Assembly: GCA_905116865.2 (NCBI GenBank)
Contig: CAJHNH020003171.1
Location: 1 to 64,000 of the forward strand
Length of the DNA: 64,000 bases
Reading direction: 5' to 3'
Source: Candidula unifasciata
Lineage: Eukaryota; Mollusca; Gastropoda; Stylommatophora; Geomitridae
The position numbers and the translations under genes are program-made. Positions within the stretch are counted from its first letter, which is position 1, and every line of letters starts with the position of its first letter. Of this stretch, positions 35,635-45,954 are shown in pieces. The notes beneath the pieces are model-generated. The model made no database searches. It saw only the letters and a list, made by a program, of their open reading frames with translations, and had not been told where the DNA came from.

Positions 35635-36000
35635 GCCACTGTCATACTGAAGCTCAGTCATATAAGCCTAAAGCTAAACCAGACTAAACTCATTGGAACA
35701 GTATATTTTCTGTCCTTCAGAAATAACGTAATATTCTTAATGTTAGAAAATCTAAAAGTATCACAGATTTACCCTGCTTTTTTTTTAGGGGTTAGACTAG
35801 ACACTAGGCTCACATTGGAACCAAACTCATAGGAAGAAAATCCAATCCAATCCAATCAAAATGCATTCAAAGAGTCACGGTGATAAAAAACAAAACTGGA
35901 TGAAACATACCGAGGAGCCAGTACAAGAACATGAATGCTTGTCTACACTAGAGCAGGTAAGCCTTTTATGCAATACGCTTTAATATTATGGACTAAGCCG
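35635..36000 (+). pseudogene. LINE RT fragment (I/Jockey-like, tentative)
   Basis: The plus frame to 35832 contains LKLNQTKLIGTVYF and FFLGVRLDTRLTLEP, like the N-x-x-KT and YLGV-x-LD-x-RLTW motifs after the RT core in I/Jockey-type LINEs. Downstream frames are broken. Confidence 0.5.
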
Positions 36001-36377
36001 CGGAAACGACCCTCGTGAAACCTATGCAACGTTGGTTCACAATATCAGTTAATGAATATCATACATTGCAATGACGAGAACCCCCGTAGACACCATACAT
36101 TCTTACTTATGTGAAAAGCTTATAAGGCTTCCAAATAAAGAACCATAGATTTCAAGAAGAAAAATCTATCAAGAAAATATAAATCATTTTACAAGAAACA
36201 CTTTGACACAACATATAAATCTAAAAATGGCATAATTCTTTCCCACCACAATTCTGGAAAATCCAGGAATAATATCTTTAAAAAAAAAAAAAGGTGACTG
36301 AGGTCGCTACCACTCCGCTGGAATGTTCCATCGTTCCTGGGCGGCGGTAGAGTCCATTATGGGAAAAACTGGTTTAG

Positions 36378-36608
36378 GTTAGTTCCGTATCCCTTACAGG
36401 ACTTTGCAGAACCAACCCTAACAGCCTCTGTCTGTTGCGTGGTTTCTCTAGGCAAATTTACGTCCAGTAGTTTGCCATTGCTTCCTGGGCGGTCGGCTTT
36501 CTTGATACCACTGTCGAAACCAACGCAAGGCGATTAGCCCGCAGCTGGGATCGAACCTGGCATCCCGGCATTACGAAGCGTTCGCATCGACTTTGCCACA
36601 GAACCGAC
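36378..36608 (-). mobile_element. tRNA-derived SINE, family A, copy 4
   Basis: Full-length inverted copy; box B region GGGATCGAACC at the right side. No convincing target-site duplication was found, unlike the other full copies. Confidence 0.8.
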
Positions 36609-37995
36609 TGTGCTATGAGTAGTTTAGTCAAATACAACCGTTTATATCAGTAATTATGTTTGTTGAGGGTTGGTGTAGGCAGAGGGCATCGCAAAAGTAG
36701 TGTAACAAAGGCAGTAATTAGCAGTTGGTTGGTGTAGATACGGAACAAATCATCAGCTTATATAGTATGTTGTCAAGTAAATATTTTAAACTGTCTGTAT
36801 TTAACACATTTTAAGATGGGAAAAAAAGGGGGGGGGGGAGGGGAAAAGGGGGGGGAAGGGGGTATAGTATAGAGCCCAGAGAGTTAGGGGCGTCGTATAA
36901 CTATTGCAATCGCCAGTTTGCAAGCAAACTTTTTTTTTTTTAAATCACACAGCATTTGTCAAATGGACACCCCCCCCCCCCCACACACACACACACACAC
37001 ACCACTTCACTGAGCATCTACGCAATGGTAAGCCCTTTCCACCTCACTAAAGTTAGAATATGGAAATACACACACGCACGAGGACACACACACACACACA
37101 CACTCACGCGCAAGCACACCCACACATATATATACACACACACAACACACACACGCACACATACACACAAAAACCTCAAAGTTGGTATCAGATTTCCCAA
37201 TTACTCATAGCAACTTAAGTTTCAGCATAAGACAGGGCTACCCTGGAAATTTACTTTACGAAACAAAATGTAGACACTCTACAATCTTTTCATTGACTCA
37301 GACACCTGCAGCTGCTGTTAATTTAACCCCCAGTAAAATCTTTGTTTCGCGTTTACAGAGCCTTCTTCTAATCCCTTTCATGACTGAGGGGATCACTTTG
37401 CTCTGCTTTCGCTCCAACTATCCTATACTAGAATGACAGCGCGCCAGACGCGTGCCGTTAACTGGATTCAGCCAATGAAAAGCTCGGTTATATCTAGGAG
37501 ATCGTGTGCCCAGCTCGAGTCCATGGATGCCTGCGGTTGCTACTAGGACACAAATTGTTTTACTTGACAATGGGATTTGGAAAACACAGTCCCCACAAGA
37601 TTTATCGCACTGCTCCCCCACCCATTTTTTAAAAACAAATAGATTACTTGTAGGAAGAAATAGGTGGTTCAGGGGCGCTGGAATCTTGTGGGGAAGGGGA
37701 GGGGGTTAGAATTTTAGAGTTCACCCAGAAATTGTTTCTAAAATCTCTGACATGTTTGGGCGGCTTCCCTTAACTTGATTAGAAGTTCTATTGTTAAATA
37801 TTTATTTTTTCAAATACCCAGTATTTGAACACTCAGCGCATTATTATTATTATTATTGTTATTATTATGATGACCTTAGAGAAGGCTTGTGTTAAATATA
37901 GCCCCTCCTCCCATACTCTTGAAGCTGTATGTAATGTTACTCCTTAACTTCTGGTCAAAATGGACGCTAGGGACGGTCACTATTGTAAACCGTGG
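36609..37995. other. Unique region with microsatellites and G/C runs
   Basis: G-rich run at 36825-36862, C run and CA repeats at 36967-37003, CA-rich tract at 37068-37168, ATT repeats near 37842-37868. No gene recognised. Several short ORFs in 37400-37700 have no known domain. Confidence 0.4.
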
Positions 37996-38044
37996 AAAAT
38001 TGTTTGCTTCCGCCAGACGGTGGCCGGTGCATTTTCGCTCCATT

Positions 38045-38465
38045 TGTAGACTGAAAGGATAGTTTCGTCGCCCAGCTTCTGAGTTGAGTGCATGGCGTGA
38101 CACTGTGAGCTGCGGACTTCACTTAAAATTTTGGCGCGATGCCTGTTGTTGCAATATTGGTGGTGCCATTATGTGATTAAAAATGCGTGTGCAACTGCTG
38201 ATCTGTTGGTGACTACTGCTACCATGCATGATGAACTGCATTTCTTATGTCGGACTGTTTGTGTTAGCATTTCGGATGCTACCACATGCTTTTAATGCGT
38301 GTGTATGCTAGTCCATATGCTGAGACAGCAGTCTGTCAATCTTTCCACAAGGAACTGTGATAAACATTCTGTGTGTTTTTTGTTGGCACAGGAACGGAAC
38401 AACTATGGGGTAACCCGTTTGCTATAAAGCTGAAACTAAGATTACCAGATTACTACTTAACAGTG
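38045..38465 (+). repeat. Unclassified interspersed repeat R2, copy 1
   Basis: The ends of this segment match the reverse complement of 45255-45527: GATAGTTTCGTCGCCCAGCT with GTGCATGGCGTGACACTGTG at one end, and GTGATAAACATTCTGTGTG with ACCCGTTTGCTATAAAGCTG at the other. The middle part here has no counterpart in the other copy. Confidence 0.7.
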
Positions 38466-38925
38466 TGTTACAGCAGTTTGGAATGTTACAGTTGCAGTAA
38501 AACAATCCGCTACCCTGTGTAAATTCACAAGAAAATATCAGCTTACGCAGCCGATTTCGGACACTTGTAGATTGGTCTGCAATTTCACAGGACAAGACGA
38601 GAAACGAAGACCACCTGACTATCCTGAAAAACGACGAGTAGGGAAATGTACTCCGAAATCGTGAATATAGCACAGTTCTTCTGTGCTATTTCGGCACACA
38701 AGCATTCGGTAGACAGATTGTTTTTTTTAATCCCCGCCCAATCGCCCCCTGAGAGAATTTGTCGTATTGTGAATTTATTCATGTAATTTTGAATCGTAAA
38801 ATTTAATTTGAAACATTTCACATGCAGGCCTTTTAAATAAAGATTTCATGCCAAAGAAAGACATGCTAAAAAATGATTAGTTTATCACAAAATATACAAG
38901 ATCAAAATACGGCAACAAAAATACA
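38466..38925. other. No recognisable gene
   Basis: AT-rich unique sequence. Two short minus ORFs overlap without known motifs. Confidence 0.4.
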
Positions 38926-38965
38926 CACGCACACACACACACACACACACACAAATATATATATG

Positions 38966-39025
<60 letters not shown>
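38926..39025. repeat. (AC)n-(AT)n-(AC)n microsatellite
   Basis: CA repeat, then TA repeat, then CA repeat. Confidence 0.95.
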
Positions 39026-39028
<3 letters not shown>

Positions 39029-39159
39029 TACATATCAATAAGATTAAGACACCATGAGTATAACAGTTGACTGGGCGGGAACCTGAGCAAGGGACCCAGG
39101 CGGTTTGCTGCCTGCACTAAGTAGAGGAGCATTCAGTAAAAGACCTGCTACAAAATGAA

Positions 39160-39218
39160 TATGAAGATGATAATGATAATGACGATGATGATGATAATGA
39201 TGCTGCTGCTGCGCTGCT

Positions 39219-39261
<43 letters not shown>

Positions 39262-39262
39262 T
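39160..39262. repeat. (GAT)n / (GCT)n microsatellite
   Basis: GATGAT and GCTGCT triplets; poly-S/A/Q translations are artefacts. Confidence 0.92.
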
Positions 39263-39319
39263 CAAGTTATTTCTCTGAACTGTTTATTCTTTGAAAGATA
39301 TACACGACAGATTTGGTTT

Positions 39320-39627
39320 CCCAGTATAGATCTTCTATGAATGTTGCAACACGGGCTTTTCCTAGAGAGCATTGATAAAGTGCAGACAAACAAATTACAA
39401 TTCAACAATAAAGGGCCGTTATATAAAAGCACCACAATACGACAGAACATGGGGAAACATGACTTTCGACTAGCTCTATTACACAATATTACCCATTTTG
39501 ACAAAAAGATAACTAAACTTCAAACACTTAGGAATATGTTTGATTTAGAAAAGGCATTTATTGAAAGATAATTGCATAAAAGTTCATCATCATCATGTAG
39601 CAGGCCCTTTGCAGAACGTCGCTCTCA
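39320..39627. other. Unassigned segment ending in a LINE 3' end
   Basis: At 39586-39627 CATCATCATCATGTAGCAGG then CCCTTTGCAGAACGTCGCTC are, on the minus strand, the RATFCKG end of an RTE-like LINE protein with a GAT-type tail. The remainder (39366-39585) recurs, badly degraded, just after the N at 39661. Confidence 0.5.
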
Positions 39628-39660
39628 GCCATTTAAAGGCACAAGAGTATACAACCCCGT

Positions 39661-39661
39661 N
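39661..39661. other. Single ambiguous base (N)
   Basis: The only N in the window; it sits exactly at the boundary of a degraded repeat of the preceding 300 bases, suggesting an assembly join. Confidence 0.95.
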
Positions 39662-39960
39662 AGAGCATTGTTAAAGTGCGACAAAAAAATTCAGTTCAAC
39701 AATGGGCCCTTTTTAAAAACACCCAAAACACCGTACATGGGGAAACAAAACCCTTCGAGAGTCTATTGATAATACTACCCATTTTTTACAAAAGATAAAT
39801 AAACTTTAAACACTTAGGAATTTTTATTCAAAAAAACTTTTTGAAGATAATTGCTAAGGTTTACTCATCGTGAGGGAGGTTCTTTGCGAAAGTCCTCTCG
39901 CCGCCCCCTCCCGCCAAGGTACTTTTATATTCAAAAACACTTAAAATTCCCCTGCTTACT
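39662..39960. repeat. Degraded duplicate of 39366-39640
   Basis: Ordered blocks match the earlier segment: AGAGCATT-x-TAAAGTGC, ACATGGGGAAACA, AAACACTTAGGAAT, AAGATAATTGC, then a garbled form of the CTTTGCAGAACG block near 39882. Differences are mostly small insertions and deletions in homopolymers. Confidence 0.7.
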
Positions 39961-40374
39961 TTGTGTTGGTGGGGTAAAATTGCAAAGTCAAAGTCCTTTC
40001 GTTTACAATTTTCGAATGAGAAGCTAAAAATTTAACGCTCATAAGAATTTCATTTGGTTTTTCTTTTTTTTTTTTTCAAATAAAATAATTTACTAAAAAA
40101 AATTTTAAATTAAACCCGATCTGTAAAACGATGGACACTCTTTTTTCTTTGCGTTTACCGCTGTAAACTCCCCGCGAAAATTGTGGGTTTTTTTTCCACT
40201 CCGCTTCAGTCGTGTTTCAGATTTGTGTTGCGGGGACTCCTTTTTTACAAATTCTAGCTTTATTATACAGAGTGTTGGCTTTTTTACTCTCAGGGAGATC
40301 CCTGACTTGGAAGGAATTGCATTCAATCTCAGGTTTGGGAAAATGCTGAATCCAAATGGATAACGTTTTGAATT

Positions 40375-41262
40375 TCCACCACTATACGCCGGTAAAGGCC
40401 CCACGTATACGCCGGTAAAGCACCAGGGTTTCACCGAAAAGGCATAGGTATACAGCCGGGAAAGGCCCAGCGTAAAAGGCCGGAAAGGGACCCGATATAC
40501 AGCCGGGAAAGCACCAAATTAAAAGCCATTTAAAGCACAAAAATAACGCCGGTAAGGCACCAGAGTAAAGCCGGTAAAGGCATCAATATACGCCATTTTA
40601 AAAAGGGACAAGGTATACACCGTAAAAACACCCAAGTATACCCGTAAAGGGACAAGAGTATGTAAAAGCACCAGAGTATACAACCGTAAGGCACAGAGTA
40701 TCAGCCGGTAAATACACACAGGTAAAGGCAAAGTATACAGCCGGTAATAAGCAAGAGAGTATTACCCGGTAAAAGGCATCAGAATATACAGCCATTTAAA
40801 GGTACAAGAGTATACATCCGGTAAAGGCACAAGAGTATACAGCCGGTGAAGGCGTCAGAATATACAGCCAGTAGAGGCACAAGAGTATACAGCCGGTAAA
40901 GGCACAAGAGTATACAGCCGGTAAAGGCACAAGAGTATACAGCCGGTAGAGGCACAAGAGTATACAGACGGTAAAGGCACAAGAGTATACAGCGGTAAAG
41001 GCACAAGAGTATACAGCCGGTAAAAGCACGAGAGTATACAACCGGTAAAGGCATCAGAATATACATCCATTTAAAGGTACAAGAGTATACATCCGGTAAA
41101 GGCACAAGAGTATACAACTGGTAAAGGCACAAGAGTATACAGCCGGTAAAGGCGTCAGAATATACAGCCGTTAAAGGCGTCAGAATATACAACCGGTAAA
41201 GACCCCAGAGTATACAGCCGGTAAAGGCATTAGAGTGTACAGCCGGTAAAGGCAAAGAAGAA
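40375..41262. repeat. 25-bp minisatellite
   Basis: The unit is GTATACAGCCGGTAAAGGCA plus CAAGA. From about 40790 to 41262 it is regular; from 40375 to 40790 it is full of small indels. Three units make 75 bases, so minus frames are open (175 codons at 40779-41306), an artefact. Confidence 0.93.
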
Positions 41263-41664
41263 AAGCATTTAATGGAAACAAATTCAGAACTTTGCGTAAC
41301 ACCCATAATGCTTCACTATTTGTTAAACACTGAACTGACATTTGCTACGTCGCATTTGCACACTGAAGACTGCATTCAGCAAATCAACCAACAAAAGTGA
41401 CTAGGAAAGAATTAAAGGTGAAAACTAGTCTGGCCACAGAGCTTTTAAAACAAAATCGTGAAAAAAGTACGAATAAGATCAGATTCTACAGCCCAACAGA
41501 CACAAGTGAAACAGGCACCTCCACCCCTCAAATGTTTGGGTTTGCTAAACCCACTCACCCCCCGCCCCATTAGCTTTAAGAGGGGTTGAGGTCCAAACCA
41601 TAGACAGCTTGCAGACAGGCTCAGAGGCAGCCCTAACCAGGTTCTAAGTATTTTATTTTATCGT
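41263..41664. other. No recognisable gene
   Basis: Unique sequence. A C-rich part at 41515-41575. Confidence 0.4.
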
Positions 41665-41910
41665 CCTTTGCAGAACGTCGCTCTCATCACGGTCTGCCTG
41701 CAAGAAACTCGTATCTAGCAAGTTCTCCCGCCTCATGCACTTTCATACTCAAGGAGTCACTTTTATCCTGTGACCATCTTGGTGTTGGTCGGCCCCTGCT
41801 CCCTCCTTGATGGTACCATGCCTTCTACCATAATTTTTTCCAGTCCGTCGTGGCGCTTGATATGACCACTTCATATTATTTTAAAAATTTTGTTTACCCG
41901 GAATTCAGTA
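41665..41910 (-). pseudogene. RTE-like LINE, C-terminal fragment
   Basis: Minus frames in order: SGHIKRHDGLEKIMVEGMVP, a shifted RREQGRPTPRWSQDK, MKVHEAGELARYEFL, then TVMRATFCKG at the left edge. This is the end of an RTE-type LINE protein, with two frameshifts. The last 22 bases (41665-41686) are identical to 39606-39627, so the 25-bp array lies between two copies of this LINE end. Confidence 0.75.
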
Positions 41911-43196
41911 CAATAATAAAAATATTTTATAACTGCTTTGCTCAAGCATCATCCCCTAGCCAAATAAGTGTGGGGGACCCGAGGCTCCGTATCTCTTACG
42001 GATTTCGTTGAGGTGGCGCCTCTGCCGAGTAACCATCAAGCATGACTATTTCCAACTAACGTGGGTCAACCTAGGAGAGCAGTAAATTTATACAAGTTCC
42101 TTTCTTTACAAAACCGATCTGATGACCACGAGGTGGACGGGCACACGTTCTAACCACAGAACTACTGCCATTCTCCTGTCCTCGCTTATATAATCCTCCA
42201 GAATATATTTAGAATGATTATTTCTTTGGCTATATTATTACCTCCTTCACTCCATGCCTCTCTATTGTCGTGTATCGCTCCAGTTCTATGCTTTTTCTTT
42301 CTCTCTACGAGGAGTGTGGTTTGTGTGCATGCGATGGTATATATGTGTGTGAGTGTGCGTGTATGGATGTGTGCGTGTGTACACGCTTGGCCACCAGATC
42401 TGCCCCTTCCATTAGAGATTAACAACTGATTACCATACAGGTGCTGGAACGCGCAGACGGGCTGTCACGTGGTTTGAATGAGTGGCTCAGATTTGTTGGC
42501 GGGCAGACGTACATAATAAATACTACTCTTGTTCGGCGTACCCCAAGCGCACCCTCTCCTCCATATTCTTCCCCGTCTGTGTTCAAATATTTAAACTGTA
42601 TATGATTTTTTTTCCCTCTTTAATAATCCTTGTTTGGCTACGTTCCTTCCCTACCCCGAATGTACCGTGGTAAGATGTTTTCTAGAACAGGTAGCTTGGA
42701 GACTTCCTCTAATTCATAGGTCTAGTGAATGCCATGGCCCGAAACAGGGTGCATAAATATTAGACTGTTTAGAAAACGATGTAGCGGTTGCTTGATGCGG
42801 CTGGCTCAGTCAATGGAGATATGAAAGAATTTTAGGCAAGTTAGCGGGTCCAATATTTGTATACTATTCCAATAGATAGTTTAAAAATAAAATTCAGATA
42901 AAAATGAATAGAGCCTTAGATGTGCACAGTTGTGTTAGAACATTGCTGGCACGGGGCTAGAGCAAATGACATCATAATTGGGCAGGTCGGACCAGCGTTG
43001 ACATAGGTGTACCGGGTTTGAAGCTGGTGCTGGTTTTTGTTACGTCAGCGTACCATCTGACTGTGATCATTACCTTTCTACCTGTCGGCTTCCCTCAGTC
43101 CCTCACATTTCTTTTCTTAACAAAAGTGAAGTTCTGATTGCTGTTGTTATTGCTATGAAATGTTTATTACAGAATCAGAGACAGAAAATGGAGATT
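41911..43196. other. No recognisable gene
   Basis: Mostly unique. GT-rich tract at 42335-42383. Short ORFs show no known domain. Confidence 0.4.
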
Positions 43197-43207
43197 AGAA
43201 GACTCTA

Positions 43208-43444
43208 AAGATAGTTGCGTATCCTTTACAGGACGTTGCAGAACCAACCCTAACAGCCCCTGCCTGTTGTATGGTTTCTCTAGGGAATTTACATCCAGTA
43301 GTTTGCCATTGCCCTCTGGACGGTCGGCTTTCTTGATACTACTGTCGAAACCAACGCAAGGCGCATTGCCCGCAGTTGGGATCGAACCTGGCATCCCGGC
43401 ATTACGAAGCGAAGCGTTCGCATCTACTTAGGCACAGCGCCGAC
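43208..43444 (-). mobile_element. tRNA-derived SINE, family A, copy 5
   Basis: Inverted copy with a short internal duplication (CGAAGCGAAGCG) in the head. Target-site duplication AGAAGACTCTA at 43197-43207 and 43445-43455. Confidence 0.88.
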
Positions 43445-43455
43445 AGAAGACTCTA

Positions 43456-44939
43456 TAAATACCAATAATGGTACCTACAACGAGGTAGTGTCGTCTTTTG
43501 GGGTGACATATTCCAATTGCAGAATAACTGATACAGAATTCAATGGTGACTGTGTCTCTAGTTCAGTGCTTCCCAAACTGGCCTGGTCCTCTGCCTCCTT
43601 GTCAGTGGGGAAACTACAATCAGCCAGCGCCCCACTCTCCACGGAAATAGTGTCAACATCATTTGCCATGCCGAGACTGCCATCATAACCATCATACTCA
43701 GTCAGCAGAATTGTGGATCTGGTGGTGCGAAAAAAGCGCCATGCCTTCGGCCAAACACATCAAGATATTTATCTACCTGCTTCCCCCTGTACTCTGTCAA
43801 TCTTGCAGTTGTCACCAAGTTCTGGAGTCAGTTCCATGTACCGATAAATACCTTGTGAATTTCTACAAACAGAATATCATGACAATTTTTTGTTGTTGTA
43901 TGGGTTTTCTATTCGCGCATTGCAACATGATCTTTTCTGTCATTGCCATGGTCTTCACCTGGCAGACTGTTTTAACAATGTCTCTGATATTTAACGAGGC
44001 TCTGAGGCAGAAGGGTTTGCATAAAGTTTCCTGTAGCTTTGGTATTTTTTGTTTCTGCCTTTCTATTTCTAGGCATCCATGGCTGGCTGTTTTTGTTCTG
44101 ATAATTTTGATTTTGTGTTGTTTTTATGTGGAACATTTTACAGATGATACTGTCCAGTTTGGACAGGCTGTTTAAAGGATGCCATCAGTGATCTGAAGCT
44201 GATGCAAGTTTTCCATGCCGATAATGAGTGTTTCTCTGTGTGTTACAATTAGGCTGTAAAATGTAGATTCACCCACTTAGTTTGTATGGCTTCTCTACTA
44301 AAACTCTCTGTGGACAAACGTGTCAAAATTTTGGAAAGATGATGATTTTTGGATGTGAGAACCTCACACATCATTATGTCATTAGGGAGTGGGGGGGGGG
44401 GGGGGGTCGGTAAATCAAGTTTCTTTTGCAAAATGACTGACACTGTTCGCAAATTATTATTTTTTCTTTACAATCTACGGTTCAGCAGATGGTTTGGCAG
44501 CCATTCAAGATTTTTACACGAAGTAAGGAATTTGTCTTCGACATCCAAAAAGCTCCAAGACAACAGTTGTCTCAGTTTTTGTTTTAACCGGAATGCTTCT
44601 CTTTGCTCCACATTTTATTTGTAAGTCCATGATTGGAACTTACGTAGGTTTAAAACTTAGTTTTCGAGATTATGGTATATTCCATAACAGACCTACCTGC
44701 TCCAGTAACTGTTCTGATTTTGTACTGGCTCTCCAGTATACCTCATTTAATGTTTGTTTGTGTTACAGCGAGATTGTGTATGCTTAATGATTAGAGTTTA
44801 CTCTCCTTTTGATCCCTGCTTCCTAGCGATACATGTTAGTGGGCAAGTCCGGTGTCCAGTGTAACTCGACAAAGCAAAATCATGGGATTTCTCAGAAGCA
44901 GGTTGAATTTCTAACATTAGGAATATTATTTGCTTGTGT
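43456..44939. other. Unassigned region with two ORFs of unknown status
   Basis: A 170-codon plus ORF (43663-44175) is rich in hydrophobic and cysteine residues, with two stretches that could span a membrane. A 64-codon minus ORF (43475-43669) is acidic and protein-like (contains DVDTISVESGALADCSF). Neither matches a family I know, and no splice, promoter or poly(A) signals support them. A G run lies at 44391-44406. I do not call a gene. Confidence 0.3.
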
Positions 44940-44951
44940 TGATGAGAGAAC

Positions 44952-45183
44952 GTCGGCTCTGTGGCTAAGTCGATGCAAATGCTTCGTAATGCCGGGATGC
45001 CGGGTTCGATTCCAGCTGCGGGCCAAGCGCCTTGCGTTGGTTTAGACAGTGGTATCAAGAAAGCCGACCGTCCAGAGGGCAATGGCAAACTACTGGATGT
45101 AAATTTGCCTAGAAAATCCACACAACAGCCAGGGGCTGTTGTGGTTAGTTCTGCAACGTCCTGTAAAGGATACGCAACTAACC
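44952..45183 (+). mobile_element. tRNA-derived SINE, family A, copy 6
   Basis: Full copy with box A region TGGCTAAGTCGATGCAAATG and box B GGGTTCGATTCC. Target-site duplication TGATGAGAGAAC at 44940-44951 and 45184-45195, perfect over 12 bases; this is probably one of the younger copies. Confidence 0.92.
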
Positions 45184-45254
45184 TGATGAGAGAACATAAA
45201 TTGTCCCAGTGACTTTTGTTTGCTTTAGTTTTTACAACGACATGACTCACTTAC

Positions 45255-45527
45255 CGTAAAACAGCAGTTGGTCCCATTGTATCTGTAATCACCGAATGCT
45301 GGCCGACATACCGACACTGGACATCCAACATTGTGCCAACGACTTTGGACGGACAAGTGTATTCTGGTAATTTTAGTTTTAGCTTCATAGCAAACGGGTC
45401 ACTCCATAGTTGCTCCGCTCCTGTGCTCATGAAAAACACACAAAATGTTTATCACAGCTCAGAATAAATCCGCAGCTCACAGTGTCACGCCATGCACTTA
45501 ACTCAGAAGCTAGGCAACGAAACTATC
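45255..45527 (-). repeat. Unclassified interspersed repeat R2, copy 2
   Basis: Reverse complement matches the two ends of 38045-38465. The match breaks off at about 45527, just before the RPS16 pseudogene, which may have inserted there. Confidence 0.7.
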
Positions 45528-45552
45528 AAACAAGTGCATCAAGAAGGAGGCA

Positions 45553-45890
45553 AGTATTACTTATACTAGAACAAGATTTGCTGGAGTGGACATCCGTGTG
45601 AGGGTCAAGGGAGGTGGTCATGTGGCACAGATTTATGCTATCAGACAAGCCATCTCCAAGGCTATCGTCTCCTACTACTAGAAATATGTGGATGAGGCCT
45701 CAAAGAAAGAGATCAGGGATGTGCTGATTCAGTACGACAGGTCTCTGCTGGTTGCAGATCCCCGTCGCTGTGAACCAAAGAAGTTCGGAGGACCTAGAGC
45801 TCGTGCCAGATACCAGAAATCTCACCTTTAACCTTTGGAATATCTGTTTTTGTGTGGGGAAAATAAAATCCACTGTCATTGAAAAAAAAG
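45553..45890 (+). pseudogene. RPS16: Processed pseudogene of ribosomal protein S16
   Basis: From 45580 one frame reads [20 protein letters not shown], then a block ending ISKAIVSYY, an in-frame TAG at 45679-45681, [19 protein letters not shown], and [16 protein letters not shown], ending at the TAA 45829-45831. This is the C-terminal two thirds of uS9 (RPS16), a small-subunit ribosomal protein with a tail reaching the decoding centre. The TAG stands where the family has glutamine (CAG to TAG). Upstream, VLLILEQD at 45553 fits the preceding strand but needs a one-base frameshift. The N-terminal part is missing. There are no introns; an AATAAA (45862-45867) is followed 15 bases later by an A run (45882-45889). 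These are the marks of a 5'-truncated, LINE-made copy of an mRNA. It cannot make the full protein. Confidence 0.93.
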
Positions 45891-45954
45891 GATAAAATAA
45901 CTCCCAGCTAGATTTACCACCAACAATATTAAAAGACACTTGTCACCTCAATTG

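Noticed and set aside
45410..45601. Functional RPS16 gene or exon
   Set aside because: The frame stops at an internal TAG, the N-terminal part is missing, there are no introns, and an A-tail follows the poly(A) signal. It is a processed pseudogene.
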